In this document: in pieces, positions 1 to 15,762 of the stretch | How positions within the stretch are numbered: the stretch's first letter is position 1 | How the letters are laid out: the number at the start of each line of letters is the position of its first letter | From: Hirudo medicinalis | Taxonomy: Eukaryota; Annelida; Clitellata; Hirudinida; Hirudinidae | Direction of reading: 5' to 3' | Length of the DNA stretch: 50,618 nt | NCBI GenBank assembly: GCA_011800805.1 | Contig: MPNW01000389.1 | Coordinates: 27,302-77,919, forward strand | The notes under the pieces: generated by a model | Databases searched by the model: none | Seen by the model: the letters and a program-made list of their open reading frames with translations, nothing else | What the model was told of the DNA's origin: nothing | Translations under genes and position numbers: made by a program

Positions 1-117
1 ATGGTAATTATTATTATTAATGTATTTATCGACCTCCAGGCTCATTTACAATATTTTATGATAATTGCGATGGTTACGGTGATTATGGTTGTTGTTGTTG
101 GTAGTGATGATGATTAT

Positions 118-192
118 GATTGTTGATGTTGATGATGATGATGATGATGTTGATGATGATGATGATGTTGATGATGATGATGATGATGATGT

Positions 193-227
<35 letters not shown>

Positions 228-262
228 TTGATGATGATGATGATGTTGATGATGATGAAGAT
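118..262. repeat. GAT/GTT trinucleotide microsatellite
   Basis: Interrupted run of GAT (ATG) triplets with GTT interruptions every five to eight units. It produces long poly-Asp, poly-His and poly-Ser reading frames on both strands, which are repeat artefacts and not proteins. The flanks at 1-117 and 263-669 hold no recognisable gene. Confidence 0.95.
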
Positions 263-669
263 GGGTTGATAATGATGAATGTCGGATATACATCAATTGA
301 AATGACAATTTCGTAGGCGAACGTTGAATAATTACAGCAATCCATGCCTCGGTGATCTCAGGATTCAGTCGAGCGTGGAGTTTATCCGCCTGTTTCGGGC
401 TGGAATCTTCCAAGTGCTTTAAATTACATGCTGGTGAATTGCTGTGAATTCCAAATAAATTCCTGACATGTAAACAAGATGGAGTCTCAGGTCGCATTGT
501 CGCATAATTTAAGATGAAACTGTGACTGCATTGCAACTTGCAATTGTATGTCCCCGTGCATGTTTGTATATGTTTCTCTGAATGTTTGTATTTGCAGTAA
601 TTCGAATTTAAATTATGCCTACTTCTACGCAGAATGTATGTTTTTGTTTAAAAGGCACAACAGTCTTAC

Positions 670-975
670 TTGAATTATGATTGGTGCTTGAATTGTGATT
701 GTTGGTTGAATTGTGATTGGTGCTTGAATTGTGATTGTTGGTTGCATTATGATTGGTGCTTGAATTGTGATTGTTGGTTGAATTGTGATTGTTGGTTGCA
801 TTATGATTGGTGCTTGAATTGTGATTGTTGGTTGAATTGTGATTGTTGGTTGAATTGTGATTGTTGGTTGCATTATGATTGGTGCTTGAATTGTGATTGT
901 TGGTTGAATTGTGATTGTTGGTTGAATTGTGATTGGTGCTTGAATTGTGATTGGTGCTTGAATTGTGAGTGTTGG
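670..975. repeat. 18-bp minisatellite, 17 head-to-tail units
   Basis: Seventeen uninterrupted 18-base units (306 bases) of the form TTGAATTGTGATTGKTGS, with a regular variant TTGCATTATGATTGGTGC. Because the unit is a multiple of three, several frames stay open. The plus strand gives a 195-codon frame at 670-1257 that starts with six-residue Cys/Trp/Asn/Asp repeats, and the minus strand gives Asn/Thr/His/Ser repeats. No splice signals or conserved tail were recognised, so I treat it as a minisatellite and not a gene. Confidence 0.93.
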
Positions 976-1257
976 TTGAATTTTGTAACACTCATGTACA
1001 AACTAGACCACCATATGTCGCCTGTTCCATTCGATCCTCTATTTTCGAAGACATCATCCGTGCATTCGTATAACGTGCATTCATCTCAAAATTACAGACC
1101 TGTTTTTGATAAATCCAGCATCAAACGTCACTCAGTTCTTTGCCAGGGACCAAGAATGTATGCTAGGATTCCTCTAAATGTTGCTAATCAGCCAAACTTA
1201 TATGCTTTCAAACGTCCATTTAAACAGCTCATCATCGACTTACCACTGTTTCTTTAA

Positions 1258-1830
1258 CTTACTGTGATCAATTCAACGCTAACATTTACTTCACCCATTA
1301 AGTCACGCTTCCTGTTGGACGTCTGTCAGCGGGAATTCTCCCTCAGGACGTTCCTTTCTGGTCATCACCAGTCTTTAGTTACACCATTTTCAGTGTTTAG
1401 TTGGTTTATTTTCATTCGTGAATTGTGAGGGTACGTTTGTATTTAAGTGATTTTCGTGTTATTTTATTTTATTTTTTTAAATTATTAATAAATAAAATGT
1501 TACACCGGAAAAGATATAAATAAATTATGATTGTTGGTCGACAAAAGGATTGAAAATGTGATTGTTCGTGTCACGAGTTTGTTTTATTTGCTGACAATCG
1601 GAGTTTAAGTTCAACAACAACAATAATAATGAATAAAAATTATCATTATTAACTGTAACGATGACATTAACAATTAATATTAATATTAATGCTAATAATA
1701 ATAATTACTGATATTATTAACTATTAATCGTTTAAATTATTATTAATATTTCATTATTATTTTTGTTGCAATCATTGGGATATCAGCCTATGTTAAAAAA
1801 TGATAAACGTGTTAAACTACATTTGATTGA
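1258..1830. other. AT-rich stretch without recognisable gene
   Basis: Unstructured AT-rich DNA with scattered AAT/TTA triplets (about 1615-1760). I see no exon-like GC-rich block, tRNA or transposon end. Confidence 0.6.
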
Positions 1831-1837
1831 ATCAGGG

Positions 1838-1841
1838 TGAC

Positions 1842-1891
<50 letters not shown>

Positions 1892-1975
1892 CGACGATGA
1901 TGACGATGATGATGGTGATGATGATGATGATGATGATGATGGTGGTGACGATGACGACGACGACGATGATGATAA
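1838..1975. repeat. GAT/GAC trinucleotide microsatellite
   Basis: About 140 bases of GAT units with GAC and GGT substitutions, densest at 1840-1890. It creates a spurious poly-His frame on the minus strand. Confidence 0.93.
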
Positions 1976-2018
1976 TGGTTGTGGTGCTTGATAATGATCA
2001 CGACGCCTAATTCTCCAG

Positions 2019-2262
2019 ATGGCTTCCAGCAGCAGTAAACCCTACGAAATCGTTTCCAACTTCGAAATCCTCCCTGGCGAGGTATTTTACATTCCACACT
2101 TTCAATTTAGAACTTAATCATTGAAACATTAAACGTAGAACTTGGACTTAATTGACAACTAATGTTGAACAACTGAATTATTTCCAAGGAGTTGTTTTTA
2201 TTTCCATCCTACATTTTCAGGTTTCAACTTCAGGCAAGGAGGATAAAGATGGCGTACAAATG
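2019..2262 (+). CDS. Candidate two-exon coding fragment, function unknown
   Basis: A small, unassigned coding candidate. Exon a (2019-2081) follows a plausible acceptor (ttctccag), begins with ATG, encodes MASSSSKPYEIVSNFEILPG plus Glu, and ends at gag|gtatttt. Exon b begins at 2221 after acattttcag and continues in the same phase as VSTSGKEDKDGVQMR, with a possible donor (ATGAG|GTTTTT) near 2262; read on, it stops at about 2304. The phases agree and the base composition is richer than the surroundings, which suggests real exons. I recognise no family, and no third exon was found before the receptor exon at 2936. It may be chance. Confidence 0.27.
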
Positions 2263-2935
2263 AGGTTTTTCGGAGGATTATACTTTTTTAATAACAATTT
2301 TAAATAATTTCCGAATAAACATTTATAAATAAAATTTAATTATAATTTAAAAAATTTTTGCCAACAAATATGAATAATAATATAATCGTCGATTAATTCA
2401 ATTAATAACTTTATTATTAGTAGTAGTATTATTACTATTATTATTATTATTATTGTAGATTGCATTGTAAATAATAAATTTAAATTATATTGTTAATCTT
2501 TTATTTTGTTTTATTAAAATATATTTTGATGAAACTAAATTCAGAATTGTTTCCGTTGAAACATGAAATTTAAAAATATTTCATGAATTCGTCTGAAAGT
2601 AATTAAAAGGTGCCACCTTTGATTCTTCACTTTGTGATGGTTGGACTCAATGAATTTGATTTAATATAATATATTTTACGTAAAATAATTTATATTTTAT
2701 ATAATATTAAGTGACAAATTAATTATTTGTTTGCGTTAATAACATAATTTGAAATAATTTATATTCCGTTAGTTAATTAATTCAACAATCTTAAGCATGA
2801 CAATGTTCTTAATGGAAACTAGTGTCAATGAAGTTTTGAAGACTTTCGAAGGAAATGTCACATTTGAAAGAAACAATAATTGCCATAATTATTTCACTAA
2901 TTAATTTATACCTGCCAAGTGATTGATCCGCTCAG
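2263..2935. other. AT-rich stretch upstream of the receptor exon
   Basis: Strongly AT-rich with ATT triplets near 2415-2455. No exon encoding a receptor N-terminus with glycosylation sites could be found here, so the first exon of the GPCR lies elsewhere or is too short for me to recognise. Confidence 0.5.
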
Positions 2936-7618
<4,683 letters not shown>

Positions 7619-7679
7619 AAGAAGGAAGGAAATAATGAAAGAGAAAGTGAGACGATCCTCTTGGCAATACACTCAAAGC

Positions 7680-7685
7680 AATAAA
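7680..7685 (+). promoter_or_regulatory. Candidate poly(A) signal of the GPCR gene
   Basis: AATAAA occurs 62 bases after the receptor stop codon, at a normal distance for an animal 3' UTR. This is a sequence match only. Confidence 0.45.
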
Positions 7686-7689
7686 ATGC

Positions 7690-9299
7690 GGCGTCTAACT
7701 CCTTAAATAGAGCCCCACTCACCTCTGCGCACGTGCTACATTCCAAATGCAACTCCCAGTCATGAACCCAACTTCGGACCTCCCACTTTATGACAGGGCT
7801 GGCTTGGAAATGACATACAATTCCTGGGTGACAGGCTGATTGATTTTCTCGGCATGTTTTAAGCACATTCGCCATCTTTTATTCACCGCTCTTCCACTTA
7901 GATGGATCGATGGAAAACAATTTGGGGGTTTCTGAGCGGAAGTTAGGAGACATAAACTGCACAACGCCGTTTTTAGGAGCCCGTTGAGGACGAGCAAACT
8001 GTACATTTCAAATAAATTTTTTATCAACGAACACCCTAGCTTAGATGCGTAGGTAGGCCGCATGCTTTATTCCAGAGCTACCTCGGTTTAGGGAGATTCT
8101 ATCTCCCAAGAGTTTCAAATCATTGAACCTGTCTTGACACTAATCTCCAGACTGAGTTATTCTCCTAGGAAACCTCCAAAACGACTTCCACACACAACTC
8201 CGTTGATCCCATTACTAAGTGTAATCAATCCTGCAGTGCACGTCACATTAAGACGCCATAACGACAGCGCTACAATGCAATGTAGAAATATTTTATTTCA
8301 GGACCCGCGTATGAAAAGTAATTCAACATCAACTGGGAACATTGGAGCTAAAAAATACAAATGTGGAAAGCGTCTCCTCCATCGAGAACGGTTTTGCCTC
8401 GCATTGTGTAAGTCTGACATACATTGTGTACGTCTCACATCGAATAAAACGGAAGAGGAGTAGGCCGCCTAAAAATGATGACAGATTCTTAGGTCGCGCC
8501 AAATCATGCTCGACCCGAATGTTAGTCTGACGAATATTTACAAACAACTGCGGATGGAGACTGAGTGAGAGAAAGAAAATTAAGAATCGTTAGAATGCAG
8601 ATCCAATGAATACCTCGATTGCTTGGAAGTTACTGACACGTCAAGGTGGGGGAGCTCAAACGTTAATTCGACCAATTCATTGCAAGAATTTAATACCAAA
8701 ATAAGACTCGACTAAGGTTACACGATCATCGCAGATTGTCATAAAACCCAGTAAAATGTGCACACGGCCAAGTCAACAGGGAAGCTAGCCGAATGCAACG
8801 AGGAATGCACGAGGAACAAACCATCCAAACTGATAATCAGACCGACTGCTGCTTTTCCTCCTGAAAACAGTTTCGTTTGAAACATTTTAAAGTATATCAA
8901 CAATTCGGGTCCGACGAGTGCACCTTTCCGAAACTTTCGATTGGAGATGCAAGTGCTGACAACGGCCGGCGTGAATGTAGTCTTTCGATGTCTTGAAGAT
9001 GAGTAACAATCAAGATATCTCAACATGTATAGCATCGAGCAACCATCGAGATACCTTAACATCTCGCAAGAGCCGACGATGAATGCAATAAAAAAATTAT
9101 TTTGATTATCACAAACGTTTCCCGGGATTCGGCCATCGAACTGTTATCGTTACCATGGTAACCGAGGTCATTTTTAAAACCACCGTTTCAGTCGAAGTTG
9201 TCACGTGTCTCTTGTTGTTGGTCTGATAAAAATAATTTGAAAACGCTGAAAGCATTAAATTATGGACAAGATGTGGACATAAAACTGTGTGGTCAAGTT
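7690..9299. other. Intergenic region between GPCR and GSE1-like genes
   Basis: Tail-to-tail spacer between the plus-strand receptor and the minus-strand GSE1-like gene, containing their 3' UTRs. The small reading frames here have no splice context or recognisable motif. Confidence 0.6.
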
Positions 9300-9569
9300 T
9301 CACTTCAGCTGCACGATGAAATTCTTCAACACTTCCAGTTGAGATTGCGTCGAACGTCTTTCCTCTTCGAGTCCTTCGCGGACCTTCCTGAGATCCTGGA
9401 AAGTTTACGAATATTAGAGAATATTCGTGAATCTTAATTAACATTCTCGATGAATATTCATGAACATTATTGAATGTTTATGAATAATGATGAACATTAA
9501 TGAATGCTCAAAGAATAATCGAGCATTACTTAGGCTTAAACCAGATGTTAATGAATGAATGCTCAGTGA

Positions 9570-9603
<34 letters not shown>

Positions 9604-12600
9604 GCTATATTATTCATATTATTGTCGCTTATAATCAACTATAACTAACTGAAATTTTATTCTTCAGCTGCTCATAGGTGTTGAGCACTTGCGAGTTCAA
9701 CTTGTCGAGTTTTGTCGAATGTTCGAGAAGGAGTTGCTTCTCGGTTGCTCTTTCTGTTGAATCGAACAAATGAATAAATCCTTCAAAGTCCACTCTGGAT
9801 TCACCACTCAAAATGCATGAAACAAAACAGAAATCTACAAAAAAGAAGCTTGAAAAAATAATTAAAACCTCTAAATTATTAAAACTTCGATGATCTTTAG
9901 GATGACACATAATTGCAAAGAAACGTGAATGAGCGTAAAAACACTCTTTAGTCACAATTACGACCACAAAATCTTCAAATGATCTTCCAAAAAGGGCTCG
10001 CCTTCGATGTGGCGGTGATATGCTTCGACGACCGACTCGACCCCCGGCCAGTGAAAGAGGACGGGGCGCGGGTCGTTCCCCCTCGGCAGGCCGTTCTCCG
10101 CGGGCGAAGACTCGTCCGCATTTCGACGGTCGCCTGCTGGCGTGGAAGACGTGCACCTGCCCATCGTTGCGGACGCGCTCGCGACCTCGGACGAGTCCAA
10201 AAGGTTTCGAGTGCCGACGTCGTCGTAGCCCTCGTAGTTGCTGCCATCGAGTAGGTTGGAGGAGGAGAGGTCGACCTTCGGATGGATTGTTCTCTCGTCT
10301 TTACCTGCAGCCACGCAAGAAGGCATCACTCAAACTCTCAAGATGGTCATGTTGTGCTCAAATTTCAAAGCAAGTCCGCTCGTGCAGTCGTATTCTTGCT
10401 TGCAACCCAAAAGACTTATATTGTGTTGTGTTTGAAACCTACACATAAACATACACATATGGTACCGCACGGAAAGAACTGTTCTATTCCCCAAATAAGA
10501 AATCACCTAGTTGACGTATAATATTATATACACAATTCCTGGATACCTTGCTGGTAATAGACTTGCTGGCCATCAAAGCAGTTTGCAAGACTAGATTGAT
10601 ATGGATAGGACAATGTGGTTTTTGAAGAGGTGATGTGAGGATTGTCGTAGAAACGACAATAAGGAGAGTTTAATGACGAGGCAGTCGACGAGGAAGAAGA
10701 GGAAGATGGTGCAGACGAAGGCTGGTTGATTAAGTATCCAGGTGGATAGAAGGAGTAAACAGAGGTGGATAAGGAAGGATATTGGGTCGGAAAGGAATAA
10801 AATGATGTCGAAGGTGGATATGAAAAGGGATGAGAATAGGGGGTCGAGGTGTCCCCGTACGACGTCACGGGGCACATCCCTCCATCTTCGTAACATTTGT
10901 CTGCAAAACAAATGACAGTTTTTAACAAACGTGTTGCAAATGCAATGTCTAAAAATAAAGTTCAGGAAAGCAAGATGTAATGGCAGAGTTGAACATTTTT
11001 AACAGCTTTTGCTGAGTAGCATTGCTAACGTAAGAATTATCATCTCATCAATAAACAATCTATAATATCTATAATAAACAATCTATAATGATAAAATCCG
11101 ACAATTTCAAATCCCTAGCTGCCTTTTAAATCTTGGTTATTCCAAATTTACTCTGACAAAATGCTGCCACAAAATAGTTTAACAGGCTCTGCCTCGTTCC
11201 AACCTTTGCCATCGCAGACCCCGACCTGGTGCAGCCCCAACATAGCAAGCATGGCTTCCTTGTCGAGTCCATTCTTGTGGGGGCAATCTGAAGTGCAGCA
11301 ACCGGAGCCTCCCCCCGTGACCGATTCCTCGTCCTTCAACAAAGTCGGACTGATGCTTCGTTCTCTCAGTTGTCTTTTTCGCCTGCGACGTTTCTCGAAC
11401 TCCAGTTCTGAAATTTAGATTCACTGGATAAAGAGATATTACTTGTACATATGTATTGAACAATAATAATGATTATAATGACAATAATTAGTAGTACTCA
11501 AACGATAGTGAGACGACTACAAACGATAAAATATATTCAAATTCCAGAAATATCAGACAACTGTTAACTTAAATGAACTCAAACCTTTGCATTTTTCAAC
11601 GGTCGAGAGACCCAGACTTGAAAGAAAATCGATCTTTTCCTGCGAGTTGTTGGAGGAGCCAATGAGGGTCGACGGGGTCGAGGAAATGATGGTGGTGAGT
11701 CTCGCGATTTTTCTTTCGCATTCGTAGTCATAATCGTCGTACAATTCCTCGCATTTCAAGTCGGAAGTCCTCGAATCCAGCTCCTTCGAATCATTTCCGT
11801 TCTTTAAAGTCCGCCTCCAGGCCTCCTCCCGGTCGATTTTACTCGCCGAGAGGCGGACCGGCGGAGACCGAGATCTTTTTGGATCGGAAGTCTTTCCGTC
11901 TCCGCAAGCCAAATTCAATGGCGTCTCGTCCCCTGCTCTTGCGACTTTATTTTCTTGGCTTGGTTTTGTTCTGATAAAATTGGACGACGTCGTCGCTACG
12001 AAGGACTCGGCGGTCGAATCGTTTCTGTCAGTGCAGGAGGTCGGGACGACCGGTCCGGGTTTGAAGAAATGCTGGAGGTGGTTCGAACCTCGGCCTCCCT
12101 GATGGTGAGCATTTTTTTGGAAGCTTCCCACTCTTTCGACTTTTTCATCCGTTGCCGTGGATTTCGCACTCGACCTCCTGATTTTATGCAGCGGAGTTGG
12201 AGCGTTTCCGGCGGCAGCGTGACGGTTCTCGTCGGTCGGAGTCGATTTCCAGGGCACCAGCTCGAACGGTCTGTGAAACTTCTGCTCGAAGGTTTTATCG
12301 GATGGCGGATTATTGAGGGGCACTTGTTTGGGTCCGGCAAGGAAAGACGTGCAATTCTTTGAATTACTTCCGTCCTCGGCCTTTGCCGCTTTTGCAGTGC
12401 CTTCCTGCCTGGACTTGTCGTCGGACCTTTGCTGAGACGATGCGTTCCGATGCTGATAGATCGTCGAGCCGAGTGCCGTCTTTGACTGAAGACTTAATAG
12501 TTCAGACGAAAACGAGTTAGGAGGATACATCTTGCTTGCATAATGGTTGAACAAGTAGTCGCTGTTGTGTCGGGCAAAGTTCGGAGCTATCGAGGGAGGT

Positions 12601-13924
12601 CCATCTGCAAGTGGCGGTAAGTAGAACAAACGATACGATGAAAATACCGGTCAGTAAGTAGAACAAGAGAAGAAAATACAAGCAATTAAATACAATTACC
12701 CCCAGTGCTGGCAACCTCAGGGAAGGTTGTCATGATGGGAAACGACGTGCTTTTCGACAAGCTTTGAGGTGAGACAGGAACTCCCCTCTTTTGAAACGAA
12801 TCTTTACCAGAATTTAGAGTGGCAAAGTCGGGCTTCTCGTTTGCATAGGAATAGTCCTGCCTCCTTGGGGGATAAACCACCTCTCCATTTCCTCTTCTCT
12901 GAGAAGTGTCCCTGTGCATATCATTCAGGAGCAACGAAGAAGTCGAAGAAAGGAGATGATGTCGCAGAGAGTTGTTGGAAGTTTCCTCGGCCTGTCTGTT
13001 GAATTTCAGTTGACTAGAAGTGCTCGGTTGGTGGGCCAAGTGGTTGGAAAATGCAACCCTAGGTTCGTAGTGGTCTCCTTCTCCGACCTTTTTCGCTAAG
13101 TGATCGTTGCCGTGGCGATCGTCCTTCGACGACTCGGAGGAAATGGATGGAGCCACAAAGGCGTTGAGGAGGTTGGAAGTCATGGACCTTAATGAATGAA
13201 ACAAAAACTTTAAAAAATGCAATCCTTCAAACGACATTGTAGCTCAAATAACCTTTCAAGTCCCAACCAGGACTGAGCTGAACTGAGATCGGGGCCGGAG
13301 TTGAACTTGGACGAGTTCGAAAAGGACGACAGGCCGGAGAGGTTTTGACCGAAGTAGTCGGCCTGATATCGAGGATTCGCTGAGGAACCGGGCAGGGAGG
13401 CGTAGAGAGATGAATTTGGAAACAGGGGAGGATATTGTAGGAAGCCCGTCGGAAGCATCAGTTGCTGGTCGTGCGGAAGAAGGGGACCATCGAACCTGGC
13501 GAAGCATTTCATACAAACGTTTTATGTTCTATAACTTACTGCTGGTACGAGCATTTATGATTGGTCATAGGCTCAGAAAAGCACTTTAATAAATCAATTT
13601 ATTTTACAAATTTATTATCTTCAGTATTATTAGAGATATAAAGCTGACTAGGGGGAAGAGCCAAAATACCTATAAGATGGGTGGCCAAACATTACCCCTG
13701 CCAGGGCAGAGTTCTGGCCATAAGCAGATTGGTAAGCTTTGTAGAAGGAGTCGAAAGCAGAAAACTGTGAAGAGGTGAGAGAGGCATGTCCCGACGAATC
13801 CGAGGATGCAGGCAGTCGGTAAGGATCGAACCGGTCGACCGGCGGGTTGCCGTCGGAAGGCTGGCGGACGTCCAAGGAATATGCACCTCCCGGCGGTCCT
13901 GGGTAGGATGGATGAAGGGCTGGC
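9300..13924 (-). CDS. GSE1: GSE1-like chromatin corepressor subunit, N-terminus not found
   Basis: Homologue of Genetic suppressor element 1, a nuclear partner of LSD1/CoREST-HDAC complexes. Nine exons join with matching phases: 13924-13670, 13495-13253, 13187-12700, 12604-11585, 11407-11204, 10900-10547, 10304-10002, 9753-9650, 9395-9300 (stop TGA at 9300-9302), giving about 1,022 visible residues. Three conserved blocks identify it. An acidic YDDYDYE stretch comes first. Next, EKIDFLSSLGLSTVEKC runs into EFEKRRRRKRQLRERSISP across the 11585/11407 junction, matching the vertebrate FLxLFGLTT...KRRKRRR.LRERSPSP block. Last is the tail WPGVESVVEAYHRHIEER followed by a coiled coil that ends FIVQLK. 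The middle is Ser/Pro-rich and disordered. The seventh intron (10001-9754) appears to use a GC donor. The first visible exon is entered in phase 2, so at least one 5' exon is missing; I could not find it up to 19 kb. Confidence 0.85.
9570..9603. repeat. TTA microsatellite in last GSE1-like intron
   Basis: About eleven ATT/TTA units lie in the intron between the exons at 9753-9650 and 9395-9300. Confidence 0.85.
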
Positions 13925-14780
13925 CTGCAGAAAGGTCAAGGACACCAATTTATAACAATTTGAGTATTATTATTATTAAGTAATATTTAATAGATTATTG
14001 ATTATGACTATCTATTATGTCAGATGACATAACATAATATGACAACCTTTGCAGAGCAGATGGATGACAGTCAACATTAAGAAACTGGTGATCCATTTAT
14101 TTCAAACTTTAGTGACAATTCTTTGTCTCCAGTTTCTTCTCATTTTGTGTAGCCTCCTTCTGTAAAATGATGCATCATTTATTACAATCACTTATTACAA
14201 ATATTCATTACAATTACTTATTACAAATATTCATTACAATTGCTTATTACGAATATTCGTTAAACTGCTGATCGCTTTCACCTCTTGCATTTGCAGGTTG
14301 ATATCGTCGGCGAGATTGTGTTTTCTATTTTACATCTGCTTGCTATCGACTCAGAAAATTGGAAATAATTAATGAGAAATGAGCAGAAATTTTGACTTAA
14401 AAAAAAACATGAGTCAAAATGGTGGAAGCAAAGAAAGGGGGTAAAACAGTTTTAAGCTGCTTCCAGATTATTAAAGTCTCCGCTCGCACGCACGGAGGAA
14501 GAATTGCAGGAAGGATAACTCAGGAAGACCTGCTTATTAGAAGCAGAAACTGCTCAGATTTTTAGCAGGCAACCTTTATTATGGAATAAAAATTCCATTG
14601 CAAGTGCAAGCACATAAATAATGAGCTAATATAATGTTACACGCATGTAATGTTATTATACTACGCATCCACATGTTGTGACATGGTGGACAGATGTTCA
14701 TTGTGCCTATGGGATGCATCTAACAACTCCTTGTCTTTTCATCAGTTAACTCATTGAGATCGTATATATATCATTGTATA

Positions 14781-14830
14781 CATCATATATATATATATAT
14801 ATTTATATATTTATATATATTCATTATATA
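14781..14830. repeat. AT dinucleotide microsatellite
   Basis: Runs of TATATA, interrupted by TTTATA, over about 45 bases. Confidence 0.85.
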
Positions 14831-14924
14831 CATTGATTACTGTTTCTAGACAGCAGATTGGCAATCATGATCCGTGGTCTCAATAGTTCAGAATTTTCTG
14901 GAAGTTGCTTACCCAGGATTCTTG

Positions 14925-15002
14925 TGATCATCATAACCATCACCATCATCATCACCATCATCTTCTTCATCATCATCATCACTATCATTATCGTTACCAT
15001 GA
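14925..15002. repeat. ATC trinucleotide array
   Basis: Imperfect ATC/ACC triplets (CATCATCACCATCATC pattern). The Met/Ile/Val-rich ORFs across it on both strands are repeat artefacts. Confidence 0.85.
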
Positions 15003-15103
15003 TTATCAAGATGATAACCGATCTCTCATCGACAGCTGCTGAGAAGGAAAAAAAAAGTAGAGAGGTCAACTGAGAACAACATTAAACAGGGCAACAGTAA
15101 CCT

Positions 15104-15252
15104 GGTAATGATGATGACGACGACGCATATAATGATTATGACGCGTATGATGATGATGACGATGATGATGACGACGCATATGATGATTATGACGCGTATG
15201 ATGATGACGCATATGATGATGATGATGATGATTATGATGATGATGATGTTGA
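15104..15252. repeat. ATG/ACG higher-order tandem repeat
   Basis: Composite repeat in which blocks of ATG triplets alternate with ACGACGCATATGATGATTA and ACGCGTATGATGATG modules, each recurring two to three times. The higher-order spacing is about 18-50 bases. It is non-coding; the Met/Thr and His frames are artefacts. Confidence 0.85.
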
Positions 15253-15633
15253 GAGATATTAAAATTAAAAGAGTGACAGTAACACATAGGCACTCATTAA
15301 GTCACTGATAAGTCGCGATAAACTGAGATTCGATTGTAGGAATAAGTGCCACGACCAAAACCATCATCACCATCACAACATCACTGGAATGATGATCCCA
15401 TAGAATATCCTAGATCAATAATTCTTGATACAAACATCCTTGAGACGGTTAAGTACGAGACTTCAAGTACAAGATGATGCGAAGTACAAGACAAGTACAA
15501 GTCAGGTGTTCATTAACGCTGAAGCAACCACACAAGAGCAACTGATGAGAATGCGAAGGTGCACGTACAAACATCCATAAATACAACCGCCGTTGTACTT
15601 CTAAGGCTGGATGCAGATTGAAAAGCAGGCCGT

Positions 15634-15762
15634 CATCGCCATGATCATCGTTGTCATCGCCATGATCATCGTTGTCATCTCCATCACCGTCATCATCATC
15701 ATCGTTTTCATCATCATCATCTTCATTACCGTCGTCGTCGTCATCATCATTATCACTAGAAG
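15634..15762. repeat. ATC/GTC trinucleotide array
   Basis: It begins with a duplicated CATCGCCATGATCATCGTTGT module and continues as ATC and GTC triplets. It underlies a spurious Ile/Val-rich frame at 15611-15943. Confidence 0.85.

Noticed and set aside
46..536. Overlapping Ser-, Asp- and His-rich ORFs on both strands
   Set aside because: They are translations of a GAT microsatellite, with no splice or start context.
670..975. CRISPR-like array
   Set aside because: The units are contiguous 18-mers with no spacers, and the context is an animal genome with introns.
9975..10448. Arg-rich ORFs on the plus strand and alternative minus-strand frames near 10.0-10.4 kb
   Set aside because: They are out-of-frame readings of the GC-rich GSE1-like exon 10304-10002; only one frame joins in phase with neighbouring exons and matches the family tail.
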